From URNF01 sp045638005 (GTDB lineage: Bacteria > Bacillota > Clostridia > Oscillospirales > Acutalibacteraceae): a stretch of DNA of 64,000 nt. Both the position numbers and the translations under genes were made by a program. Below are positions 35,132 through 43,059 of this stretch, piece by piece. The DNA is taken from positions 1-64,000 of the forward strand of contig JAZUAN010000006.1 of assembly GCA_045638005.1 (NCBI GenBank). Direction: 5' to 3'. Below the pieces are notes generated by a model, which made no database searches, was not told the DNA's origin, and worked only from the letters and a program-made list of their open reading frames with translations. How positions within the stretch are numbered: the first letter of the stretch is position 1; every line of letters begins with the position of its first letter.

Positions 35132-35926
35132 ATGGATAGAAAGTGGATAAAGCGCTGTATTCGTGCTGTCAGTGCACCACTTTACAAATTACGCCGTCAC
35201 ACGGCACCGGAAGCAGAAATCATCTCTGTAAAGTTAAACAACTTGCCGGATGCATTTCGCGACTACCGCATAGCAGTGGTATCCGACCTACATCTACCGG
35301 ATTGCATATCCACACCGGCACAGATTATTACGGCGTTAAAAGCCGCTTCTCCCGATTGTATTTTGGTAGCGGGCGACCTGACCAACCGTTACAATATCGT
35401 AGATACTGCAAAACTGCAAAACTTTCTAAAAGCGATTGCTGCGATCGCGCCATGTTACGCAATTGCCGGCAATCACGAACGCGCGCCCGAAAGATTGCAC
35501 GCATACCGCAAAATACTGCAAGCAGCGGATATTCCCCTGCTTTGTGAGGATTTTGCTCTGTTGGAAAAGCACAGGCAAGGTATTGCCCTTTACGGTGTAT
35601 GCGATCCGCATTTGCCGCTCCCCAAAGCCGTCCCATCCCCCGCCATTCTTTTGATCCACTATCCGCACCGCGCTGCGCGAGCTGCTCACAGCGGTTTTGC
35701 GCTTGCCGTTAGCGGGCATGCGCATGGCGGACAGATTCGTTTGGGTAAACTGGGGATATATGCACCGGGGCAAGGCTTTTTTGCGAAGTATGTCAGCGGT
35801 CTATACAAGGTCGGCGACCTACAAATAGTGGTCAGCCGCGGATTGGGTGACAGTTCCTTGCCTATCCGCTTTCAAAACCGCCCGCACCTGCCCATCATCG
35901 TGCTGCAAGCCGCTGATCCCATATAA
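35132..35926 (+). CDS. Metallophosphoesterase (YkoQ/YaeI-like)
   Basis: The 264-residue protein carries the calcineurin-type motifs DLHL (about 52), GDLTNR (about 81), GNHER (about 112) and GHAHGGQ (about 199), which bind two metal ions. The basic N terminus may dock on the membrane. Relatives hydrolyse lipid-linked or UDP-linked phosphates such as UDP-diacylglucosamine, but the substrate here is unknown. It follows AAGGAGTGACAG, four bases after the SDR gene. Confidence 0.88.
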   Translation: MDRKWIKRCIRAVSAPLYKLRRHTAPEAEIISVKLNNLPDAFRDYRIAVVSDLHLPDCISTPAQIITALKAASPDCILVAGDLTNRYNIVDTAKLQNFLKAIAAIAPCYAIAGNHERAPERLHAYRKILQAADIPLLCEDFALLEKHRQGIALYGVCDPHLPLPKAVPSPAILLIHYPHRAARAAHSGFALAVSGHAHGGQIRLGKLGIYAPGQGFFAKYVSGLYKVGDLQIVVSRGLGDSSLPIRFQNRPHLPIIVLQAADPI

Positions 35927-35959
35927 TGTATATTATTTTAAAAATATTACAATTTTCTA

Positions 35960-35989
35960 TTGACAATATCGCCTTTTTCGGCGTATAAT
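35960..35989 (+). promoter_or_regulatory. Sigma-A promoter of the liv operon
   Basis: TTGACA and TATAAT are separated by 18 bases, 44 bases before the leader ORF. Confidence 0.85.
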
Positions 35990-36032
35990 GACGAATATAT
36001 TTTTGAATTTTTTGTTAAGGAGCAGGAAAAGC

Positions 36033-36113
36033 ATGTATACGATGTATTCGTCTATGTCTAAGAAAACTGCCGATATGACGGCGGCTTCTTCTTCCTGCGC
36101 CCAAATTGCGTGA
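36033..36113 (+). CDS. 26-codon leader peptide of the liv operon
   Basis: A strong AAGGAG site is followed by an ATG and 26 codons starting MYTMYSSMSKKTADMTAASS and ending in SCAQIA. It has four Met and many Ser, Thr and Ala, and no Leu or Val. Its TGA lies inside the 5' arm of an intrinsic terminator (36112), so ribosome position at the last codons would affect hairpin formation. That geometry is typical of transcription attenuation, but the sensed signal is not the usual run of Leu/Ile/Val codons. Confidence 0.65.
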   Translation: MYTMYSSMSKKTADMTAASSSCAQIA

Positions 36114-36140
36114 GCATCGCTGTATTTGCGATGCTCTTTT
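36112..36140 (+). terminator. Leader terminator (attenuator) before livJ
   Basis: GAGCATCGC and GCGATGCTC pair around a seven-base loop and are followed by TTTTATT. It overlaps the stop codon of the leader peptide and lies 56 bases before livJ. Confidence 0.8.
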
Positions 36141-36195
36141 ATTGTATTTTACAGCAAAAGCTGTGAAAATAATATTTCAAAAGGAGAGTTTCCCC

Positions 36196-37317
36196 ATGAA
36201 AAAGTTTGCAAGAATTGCTGCTCTGTGTCTGGCGCTCATGATGCTCGTGTCCGCCTTCGCAGGCTGCGGCGAAAAAGAAGCTGAGCAGTTCTTCATTGGC
36301 GCTACCGGTCCCCTGACCGGCGATGCATCCTCTTACGGTAACTCCGTAAACAACGGTGCTATGCTCGCCATCGAAGAAATCAATGCTGCCGGCGGTCTCA
36401 ATGGCATCACCTTCAAGTTCGAAATGAAGGATGACAAAGCCACCGCAGAAGATGCTGCCACCGGTTATGACAGCCTGATGGATGCCGGTATGCAGATCTC
36501 CATCGGTAGTGTTACCTCCGGCTCCTGCGAGTCCTTCGCTTCCAAGTCGGCGGAAGACAACCTGTTCTTCATCACCCCCTCCGCTTCTGCTGCCAACGTC
36601 ATCGAAAACCGTCCCAACGCTTTCCGCGTTTGCTTCGGCGATCCTGACCAGGGCACCCTCGCGGTGGATGAGCTGGTTAAGGCCGGCTACAAAAAGATCG
36701 GCGCTATCTATGATACCAGTGATACATATTCCAGCGGTATCTATGCTGCGTTCGACGCTGAGATGAAATCTCGCGGTATCGCGTATACCACCCAGACCTT
36801 CGACAAGGAGAACAACAAAGACTTCTCCACCCAGATCGATGCTCTCAAAGATTGCGACGTTATCTTCCTGCCCATCTACTACACCGAGGCCGGCCTGATT
36901 GCTAAGACCTGTGTAGCCAAGGGCTGCAGCGCCGTTCTCTTCGGCTGCGACGGTCTTGATGGTGTTGCGGATCAGATCGATGATACCGTTACCAACAAGG
37001 TCTCCTACATCACTCCCTTTGACGTGAACAGCACTGATGCTGTGCCGAAGGCCTTTGTTGAAGCTTACAAAGCGAAATACAACAATGAGGCTCCCGATCA
37101 GTTCGCTGCTGACGGCTATGATGCTATCTATGCCATCTACGAGGCTATGAAAGTTGCCGGCATCGACGATACTTCCATCGAGCCCAGCGACCTTTGCGAA
37201 AAAGTCAAAGCCGCTATCACCGACGCTTCCTTCAAACTGGACGGCGCTACCGGCGAGATGTCTTGGGATGCTTCCGGTGCTTGCACCAAGGTTCCCCAGA
37301 TTGTTGAAGTCAACTGA
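36196..37317 (+). CDS. livJ: Branched-chain amino acid ABC transporter substrate-binding lipoprotein
   Basis: The 373-residue protein starts with a lipoprotein signal (MKKFARIAAL, then a hydrophobic core, AFAGC with Cys at residue 24). A periplasmic-binding type I fold follows (FFIGATGPLTGDASSYGNSV, IGSVTSGSCESFA, KIGAIYDTSDTYSSG). LivJ-type proteins capture Leu/Ile/Val or related amino acids outside the cell for the LivHMGF transporter encoded downstream. The start at 36196 (AAGGAGAGTTTCCCC) is clear. Confidence 0.92.
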   Translation: MKKFARIAALCLALMMLVSAFAGCGEKEAEQFFIGATGPLTGDASSYGNSVNNGAMLAIEEINAAGGLNGITFKFEMKDDKATAEDAATGYDSLMDAGMQISIGSVTSGSCESFASKSAEDNLFFITPSASAANVIENRPNAFRVCFGDPDQGTLAVDELVKAGYKKIGAIYDTSDTYSSGIYAAFDAEMKSRGIAYTTQTFDKENNKDFSTQIDALKDCDVIFLPIYYTEAGLIAKTCVAKGCSAVLFGCDGLDGVADQIDDTVTNKVSYITPFDVNSTDAVPKAFVEAYKAKYNNEAPDQFAADGYDAIYAIYEAMKVAGIDDTSIEPSDLCEKVKAAITDASFKLDGATGEMSWDASGACTKVPQIVEVN

Positions 37318-37331
37318 GTAATGACTGGTGC

Positions 37332-37373
37332 GTCTGACCGAGAGGAAACTCTCGGTCAGACCATTGTCTTTTT
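37332..37373 (+). terminator. Intercistronic terminator after livJ
   Basis: GTCTGACCGAGAG and CTCTCGGTCAGAC pair and are followed by a T run. Partial read-through here would give more binding protein than transporter, a common arrangement. Confidence 0.85.
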
Positions 37374-37571
37374 AAGGTGACGCGAGTAATCCGAACCTGC
37401 CTCAAAGCGGCATATTTCGGCGCTTTGAGGTCGAAGATTTTAAGAAGAGCGGATTTCTCGGTCAAGCAAGGCAAAAACACAGCCAATACTCCCGTATTGG
37501 CGAGTATTCTAACGACGGGTGAGCGAAAATCCGCCTTCTTAAAACAGGCTCGGATTACTCGCGTCACCTTA
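37373..37571. repeat. MITE-like palindromic element inside the liv operon
   Basis: About 199 bases are bounded by perfect 22-bp terminal inverted repeats (TAAGGTGACGCGAGTAATCC at the left end, the reverse complement at the right) with TA at both ends. Inside are a hairpin CCTCAAAGCG/CGCTTTGAGG, an imperfect inner inverted repeat (TTTTAAGAAG...AAATCCGCCTTCTTAAAA) and a small hairpin CCAATAC/GTATTGG. The open frames on both strands mirror each other (both begin MTRVIR) and are by-products of the palindrome. A TA-inserting IS630/mariner-type relative is inferred. Confidence 0.8.
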
Positions 37572-37611
37572 GCGTGTTGAAATTCCCCTGAAACCGCAAG
37601 GAGAACAAATC

Positions 37612-38475
37612 ATGAGTACGATTTTGAACGGTTTGAGCCTCGGCGCTATCTATGCATTGATCGCGCTCGGCTATACCATGGTGTACGGCATTGCGAAAAT
37701 GCTGAACTTCGCGCACGGCGATATCATCATGGTCGGCGCATACGCCATCCTCACCACACTTACTTTGAGCGGCAATTTGATCGTTGCGATCATTGTTGCT
37801 ATTGTTATCTGCTCGCTTATGGGTATCGTTATTGAAAAACTTGCCTATAAGCCGCTGCGCAGTGCTTCCCCGCTTGCTGTGCTGATCACCGCTATCGGTG
37901 TCAGTTATTTCTTGCAGGGCGTCGCTCAGCTGATTTACGGCTCTAAGTCGCAGCCTGTTACGCTGCCCTCTTTCGGCAGCATCCAAATTGGAAAATTACA
38001 GATCGGAGTTAATACGGTCATCACACTGGTTGTCGGTGCGTTGATCATGGTCGCTCTGACTGTTTTCGTTAAGAAGACCCGCACCGGTCGCGCTATGCTC
38101 GCTGTTTCCGAGGATAAGGGCGCCGCACAGCTTATGGGTGTCAATGTCAACCGGATCATTATGATCACCTTTGCCATCGGCTCCGCATTGGCGGCTTGTG
38201 CAAGTATCTTCTATTTGATGCAGATCCCCTCGGTCAGCCCCACCCTCGGCGCTATGCCCGGCATCAAGGCCTTTGCCGCTGCTGTTATCGGCGGTATCGG
38301 CTCTATTCCCGGTGCTATGATCGGCGGCGTGTTGCTCGGCTTGGTGGAAAAGATCTGCTCCGGCATTCCGGTTATCAGCCCGTATACCACCGCTATCGAG
38401 TTCAGCCTTTTGATCCTCATCCTTTTGGTGAAGCCCATCGGCTTACTCGGTAAGAGAAGAAGAGAGAAGGTGTGA
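37612..38475 (+). CDS. livH: Branched-chain amino acid ABC transporter permease LivH
   Basis: The 287-residue protein has about eight membrane helices and the LivH signature at its N terminus (LNGLSLGAIYALIALGYTMV, YGIAKMLNFAHGD). It forms the membrane channel with LivM. Its TGA overlaps the livM start codon. Confidence 0.95.
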   Translation: MSTILNGLSLGAIYALIALGYTMVYGIAKMLNFAHGDIIMVGAYAILTTLTLSGNLIVAIIVAIVICSLMGIVIEKLAYKPLRSASPLAVLITAIGVSYFLQGVAQLIYGSKSQPVTLPSFGSIQIGKLQIGVNTVITLVVGALIMVALTVFVKKTRTGRAMLAVSEDKGAAQLMGVNVNRIIMITFAIGSALAACASIFYLMQIPSVSPTLGAMPGIKAFAAAVIGGIGSIPGAMIGGVLLGLVEKICSGIPVISPYTTAIEFSLLILILLVKPIGLLGKRRREKV

Positions 38476-39620
38476 TGAATATGGGAAAATTGGAAAATAA
38501 GCGTTTCTCCTCTTTCAATATCAAGCATCACATCAACTGGATGGCAGTTGCCGTCTTCCTCGTTTTGATGATCGTTATGAGCGGTGCAGGTTTACTGCCC
38601 CGCGCTATCGTTAACCTGCTTACCCGTGTAGCTTACAGCATCATTCTTGCTGTTTCGCTCAATTTGGTGGTTGGTTTCTTGGGCGAGTTGAGCCTCGGTC
38701 ATGCCGGCTTTATGTGTGTCGGCGCTTATATCGGCTGTTATACCGCCAACTATCTGCACACCGTTATCAACAGCCCGCTGCTGGTACTGATCATCACCAT
38801 GCTGCTCGGCGGTGTGGTTGCTGCCGTCTTTGGCTTTGTCATCGGACTGCCGGCATTGCGCCTCAAAGGTGACTATCTCGCGATCGCAACACTCGCTTTC
38901 GGCGAGATCGTACGTAACGTATTCAAAAACCTGCCGTATTTCGGCGGCGCGCTCGGTTTGAGCACCAAAACCTTTAAGGCATCCGAACTGTTCATTGTAG
39001 CGTTTATTGTGGTGCTGATTGTGCTGATCCTGCTGCAAAATCTTATTCGCAGCAAGCACGGACGTGCTATCACCTCTATCCGTGATAACGAGATCGCCGC
39101 AAAGGCAATGGGTATCAACGTGACCTATTACAAACTGTTCGTGTTTGTTATCGCCGCATTCTTCGCAGGTGTGGCGGGCGTGCTGTACGGTCATCAGAAT
39201 ACCCCTGTGTTATATTCTTTCTTCTCCTACAACTATTCGATCGAGATCCTTGTTATGGTTGTGCTCGGCGGTATGGGTAATATCTCCGGCTCCATCATCG
39301 CAGCCGCCCTTATCACCTACGTCAACTTTGTTCTGCAAAGCGAGCTGTCCGGTGATCTCGCGGCACTCAAGCTGCTTATCTATGCGATCATCCTCATTGC
39401 GGCTGTGTTGTTCAACAACGCGCCTATCTTCCGTCCGCTGAAAGAAAAAATGGACTTTAGCAAATTGTTTGCCAAATCGCAGACGCCCGGTAAAATCAAG
39501 GATGACGATGCTGAATGGGATCGTATTACTACCAAGATCCGCATGGACGAGTTGCTGTCTTTGGATTTACAGCCGGACGCAGCAACCACCCCCGACAAGC
39601 CCAAGAAGGAGGGAAAATAA
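38475..39620 (+). CDS. livM: Branched-chain amino acid ABC transporter permease LivM
   Basis: The 381-residue permease has the LivM pattern (SLNLVVGFLGELSLGHAGFM, LRLKGDYLAIATLAFGEIVR) and a charged C-terminal tail of about 60 residues. The ATG at 38475 overlaps the livH stop; a GTG at 38472 is an alternative. Confidence 0.94.
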   Translation: MNMGKLENKRFSSFNIKHHINWMAVAVFLVLMIVMSGAGLLPRAIVNLLTRVAYSIILAVSLNLVVGFLGELSLGHAGFMCVGAYIGCYTANYLHTVINSPLLVLIITMLLGGVVAAVFGFVIGLPALRLKGDYLAIATLAFGEIVRNVFKNLPYFGGALGLSTKTFKASELFIVAFIVVLIVLILLQNLIRSKHGRAITSIRDNEIAAKAMGINVTYYKLFVFVIAAFFAGVAGVLYGHQNTPVLYSFFSYNYSIEILVMVVLGGMGNISGSIIAAALITYVNFVLQSELSGDLAALKLLIYAIILIAAVLFNNAPIFRPLKEKMDFSKLFAKSQTPGKIKDDDAEWDRITTKIRMDELLSLDLQPDAATTPDKPKKEGK

Positions 39621-40391
39621 ATGTCTGACGTCATTTTAAGAACCGAGAATCTCGGTATCTCCTTCGGCGGTCTGCACGCGGTGCAGGATCTCAATTTAGA
39701 GATTCGTAAAAAGCAGTTATACGGTCTCGTCGGTCCCAACGGTGCCGGCAAAACCACTGTTTTTAACATGCTCACCGGCGTTTACACTCCCACCACCGGT
39801 AAATTCTATCTGGATGGTGAGGATCTCACCGGTAAATCGCAGGAGAACATCAACCACAAAGGTATTGCAAGAACCTTCCAGAACATCCGACTGTTCAACA
39901 ACATGAGCGTGATCCGCAACGTGCTTGTAGGTCTGCACAATCAGCCGGAATTCAAATGTAATCCGTTCACCAGCATGTTCCGCCTGCCGAAATACTTCAG
40001 CACCGAAAAGAAAATGCGCGAACGTGCCAAAGAGATACTGCGCATCTTCGACCTCGAAGAGGAACGAAACAATCTCTCTTGCAACCTGCCTTACGGTAAA
40101 CAGAGAAAGCTGGAGATTGCCCGCGCCCTCGCGACCAATCCCAAGCTGTTACTGTTGGATGAACCCGCTGCCGGTATGAACCCGCACGAAACGGAAGATC
40201 TGATGAACATCATCCGATATATCCGCGACAATTTCGACATGACCATCCTGCTCATTGAGCACGATATGAAATTCGTGTCCGGTCTTTGCGATGAGATCAC
40301 GGTGCTCAATTTTGGCACCGTGTTGGCGCAAGGTGATACGAAAGAAGCGCTCAATGACCCCGAGGTCATCAAGGCATACATCGGAGGGTAA
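39621..40391 (+). CDS. livG: Branched-chain amino acid ABC transporter ATP-binding protein LivG
   Basis: The 256-residue ATPase has Walker A GPNGAGKTT near residue 39, a signature-type segment LPYGKQRKLEIARAL and Walker B LLLLDEPAAGMNP. The LivG-specific GIARTFQNIRLFNNMSV segment is present. It starts immediately after the livM stop. Confidence 0.95.
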   Translation: MSDVILRTENLGISFGGLHAVQDLNLEIRKKQLYGLVGPNGAGKTTVFNMLTGVYTPTTGKFYLDGEDLTGKSQENINHKGIARTFQNIRLFNNMSVIRNVLVGLHNQPEFKCNPFTSMFRLPKYFSTEKKMRERAKEILRIFDLEEERNNLSCNLPYGKQRKLEIARALATNPKLLLLDEPAAGMNPHETEDLMNIIRYIRDNFDMTILLIEHDMKFVSGLCDEITVLNFGTVLAQGDTKEALNDPEVIKAYIGG

Positions 40392-40395
40392 AACA

Positions 40396-41106
40396 ATGGC
40401 ATTATTAGAAGTAAAGGATCTCACCGTTTTCTACGGCGTTATCCAAGCCCTAAAGGGTATCAGCTTTGAAGTAAACGAGGGTGAGATCGTCACCCTTATC
40501 GGTGCCAACGGTGCCGGTAAAACTACCACCATGCAGAGCATCATGGGACTTATTCCCGCGAAAGCCGGTACTGTTACCTATAACGGTACCGACATCACCA
40601 AGATGCCTTGTCACAAGATCGTGCATCTTGGTATGACGCAGGTGCCTGAGGGTCGCCGTGTGTTCCAGGAACTGACCGTGTATGAAAACCTGCTGATGGG
40701 TGCATACAGTGAGAAAAGCAAAGCGAAGATTAAGCAGTCGATTGACGAGATCTACGAATGGTTCCCGCGTCTGGGCGAACGTAAAAACCAGATCGCCGGC
40801 ACGCTTTCGGGCGGTGAGCAGCAGATGCTCGCAATGGGACGCGCCATGATGAGCCATCCTGATCTTTTGATGTTGGATGAGCCGTCGATGGGTCTCTCTC
40901 CCCTGCTGGTTGATCAAGTATTTGAGATTATCAAAAACTTCCAGAAAAACGGCACCACCATTCTGTTGGTGGAACAAAACGCCGGTAAATCACTGGCAAT
41001 CTCCGATCGCGCGTATGTGTTGGAAAATGGACGCATCGCCCTTTCCGGCACCGGCGCAGAGCTCGCACAAAGCGAGGAAGTTAAAAAAGCTTACCTCGGT
41101 GGCTGA
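40396..41106 (+). CDS. livF: Branched-chain amino acid ABC transporter ATP-binding protein LivF
   Basis: The 236-residue ATPase has GANGAGKTTTMQ (Walker A), LSGGEQQMLAMGRAM and LLMLDEPSMGLSP (Walker B). The LivF hallmark VPEGRRVFQELTVYENL is present. The ATG at 40396 follows GGAGGGTAAAACA; longer frames run into livG. It is the last gene of the operon. Confidence 0.95.
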   Translation: MALLEVKDLTVFYGVIQALKGISFEVNEGEIVTLIGANGAGKTTTMQSIMGLIPAKAGTVTYNGTDITKMPCHKIVHLGMTQVPEGRRVFQELTVYENLLMGAYSEKSKAKIKQSIDEIYEWFPRLGERKNQIAGTLSGGEQQMLAMGRAMMSHPDLLMLDEPSMGLSPLLVDQVFEIIKNFQKNGTTILLVEQNAGKSLAISDRAYVLENGRIALSGTGAELAQSEEVKKAYLGG

Positions 41107-41119
41107 GAAAAGCAATTCA

Positions 41120-41160
41120 CAACCCCATCCGATACTCTTCGGACGGGGTTGTTGTTTTTT
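41120..41160 (+). terminator. Intrinsic terminator of the liv operon
   Basis: CAACCCC(AT)CCGA pairs with TCGG(A)CGGGGTTG and is followed by a T run. Confidence 0.85.
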
Positions 41161-41227
41161 CATGGCATTGACAAGATCTACGTCTTTTTGATATCCTATA
41201 TTTGAGAGAAAGTAAAGGAGGCTACAT

Positions 41228-41776
41228 ATGAAAAGATTAACTGTTTTGCTGATCGCAATGGTACTGCTTTTACTCGGATGCCGCACAGCGCCACACTCCT
41301 TTTCTGATGCTGACACAGAAAACCGCACCACAACGTCAACAACTACTACCTCTAACACCTCACAAACCACTAAGCAAAATACCACTGATGTGCTTTCTAT
41401 CACCCTCTACCACAAGGAGGACATGTTCAGGGGTGAGGCGAAAGAGATAAAAACGCTTGAAAATGCGGCACAAATCGAAAGTATCTGCGGGCAACTTTCC
41501 GCTGCTTCATGGCAATCTCACGAAGGGGAAAACTGGGTGAAATGCCTGCCGAAATACGCATCACATATTTTGGTTTTCAAACAAAAGGATAAACAAACCG
41601 TGCTGCATATCCCCTACGCAGACGACAAATATATTGCTGTGGGAACCTTTGACAGCAACTTATCCTATGCAGAAATATTTCAAATCGCGGATGCCGACCA
41701 GAAAAATGGTGTTGAGAGGTTTACGCGATATACGGTTGACGAAACCTTAACAACATATCTGTGTGCGTTGTTCTAA
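41228..41776 (+). CDS. Lipoprotein of unknown function
   Basis: The 182-residue protein has a lipoprotein signal (MKRLTVLLIAMVLLLLGC, Cys at 18) and a Thr/Ser/Asn-rich linker (about residues 33-55). A folded domain of about 120 residues follows, with no recognised family. The Thr-rich linker resembles that of the PASTA lipoprotein at the window start. It is a single gene with its own promoter-like TTGACA at 41167 and a terminator. Confidence 0.75.
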   Translation: MKRLTVLLIAMVLLLLGCRTAPHSFSDADTENRTTTSTTTTSNTSQTTKQNTTDVLSITLYHKEDMFRGEAKEIKTLENAAQIESICGQLSAASWQSHEGENWVKCLPKYASHILVFKQKDKQTVLHIPYADDKYIAVGTFDSNLSYAEIFQIADADQKNGVERFTRYTVDETLTTYLCALF

Positions 41777-41782
41777 AATTAT

Positions 41783-41822
41783 AAAAGCACCGACCAAATA
41801 ATAAATTTGGTCGGTGCTTTTT
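41783..41822. terminator. Bidirectional intrinsic terminator
   Basis: AAAGCACCGACCAAA and TTTGGTCGGTGCTTT pair between the convergent lipoprotein gene and rpoD. Confidence 0.9.
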
Positions 41823-41832
41823 ATTTAGCATA

Positions 41833-43026
41833 TCAATCCAAGAAATCCTTGAGTTTCTTGCTACGGCTGGGGTGGCGCAGTTTGCGAAGCGCTTTGGCTT
41901 CAATCTGACGGATGCGTTCACGAGTCACGTCAAACTCTTTACCAACCTCTTCCAAAGTACGCGGTCTGCCATCTTCCAGACCGAAACGCAGACGAAGCAC
42001 TTTTTCCTCTCTGGGGGTGAGGGTGGCAAGCACGTCGCCCAGCTGTTCTTTAAGCAATGTGTGGGAAGCAGCATCCGCAGGCGCGGGCGCTTCGTCGTCG
42101 GGGATGAAATCCCCAAGGTGACTGTCTTCCTCTTCACCAATGGGAGTTTCCAATGACACCGGCTCTTGGGCTACACGCATGATCTCGCGCACCTTATCCA
42201 CCGGCATGTCCAACTCGACAGCGATCTCGTCAGCAGACGGCTCATGACCGTTTTTGTGCAACAGCTGGCTGGACACCTTTTTCACCTTATTGATGGTTTC
42301 CACCATGTGCACGGGAATACGGATAGTACGCGCCTGATCGGCAATCGCGCGGGTGATCGCTTGACGAATCCACCACGTTGCGTAGGTGGAGAATTTGAAG
42401 CCTTTTGTATAGTCAAATTTCTCAACAGCTTTGATAAGACCAAGGTTACCTTCCTGAATAAGATCGAGGAACTGCATACCGCGACCGACATAGCGTTTTG
42501 CAATGCTGACCACCAAGCGGAGGTTTGCTTCGGACAAGCGGCGTTTTGCATTCTGGTCGCCGTCCATGATCCGTATAGCAAGGTCGATCTCCTCCTCAGA
42601 ACTGAGCAGCGGCACCCGACCGATCTCTTTTAGATACACCTTGACCGGGTCATCAATGGTAATCTGCTCCACTCCCGCATCACCGTCAGTGGTTTCTTCG
42701 TGGGAGGTCTGCGCTGTAAAGGTCAGATTGTCCAGCGATTCCACCTCGAAATCGTCAATGATCTCAATATTATGGCTTTCCAGCATCTCATACAGCTTGT
42801 CCATCTGATCCGGATCGAAATCCATCTCTTCCATGGCATCCATGATCTCCTGGGTGGTCAGCTTACCCTTAACCTTGCCAAGTTCGATAAGATCCAGCAT
42901 ACGCTGCTGTTTTTTATCCTTCTTACCAGCAGGCAGCAAGAGGCTGTCCTCCGCCTTTTCCTCTGTGGTGGCTTCAACCGCTACGGTTTCTTCCTCTTGG
43001 ATGTTTTCAATCTTTTCCTTGCTCAT
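41833..43026 (-). CDS. rpoD: RNA polymerase sigma factor RpoD (SigA)
   Basis: The 397-residue primary sigma factor has an acidic region 1.1, region 1.2 (DDPVKVYLKEIGRVPLLSSE), region 2 (YVGRGMQFLDLIQEGNLGL, FSTYATWWIRQAITRAIA), region 3 and region 4 (LTPREEKVLRLRFGLEDG, TRERIRQIEAKALRKLR). The ATG at 43026 has GGAGAGGAAA upstream; the one at 43041 is too close to its own site. It follows dnaG, the classic dnaG-rpoD order. Confidence 0.97.
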   Translation of the reverse strand: MSKEKIENIQEEETVAVEATTEEKAEDSLLLPAGKKDKKQQRMLDLIELGKVKGKLTTQEIMDAMEEMDFDPDQMDKLYEMLESHNIEIIDDFEVESLDNLTFTAQTSHEETTDGDAGVEQITIDDPVKVYLKEIGRVPLLSSEEEIDLAIRIMDGDQNAKRRLSEANLRLVVSIAKRYVGRGMQFLDLIQEGNLGLIKAVEKFDYTKGFKFSTYATWWIRQAITRAIADQARTIRIPVHMVETINKVKKVSSQLLHKNGHEPSADEIAVELDMPVDKVREIMRVAQEPVSLETPIGEEEDSHLGDFIPDDEAPAPADAASHTLLKEQLGDVLATLTPREEKVLRLRFGLEDGRPRTLEEVGKEFDVTRERIRQIEAKALRKLRHPSRSKKLKDFLD

Positions 43027-43059
43027 ATATTTCCTCTCCATTTCCTCAATGGTTATTTA

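Noticed and set aside
37310..37580. Two mirror-image ORFs (both beginning MTRVIR) in the liv operon
   Set aside because: They are the two strands of one palindromic element and are not proteins.
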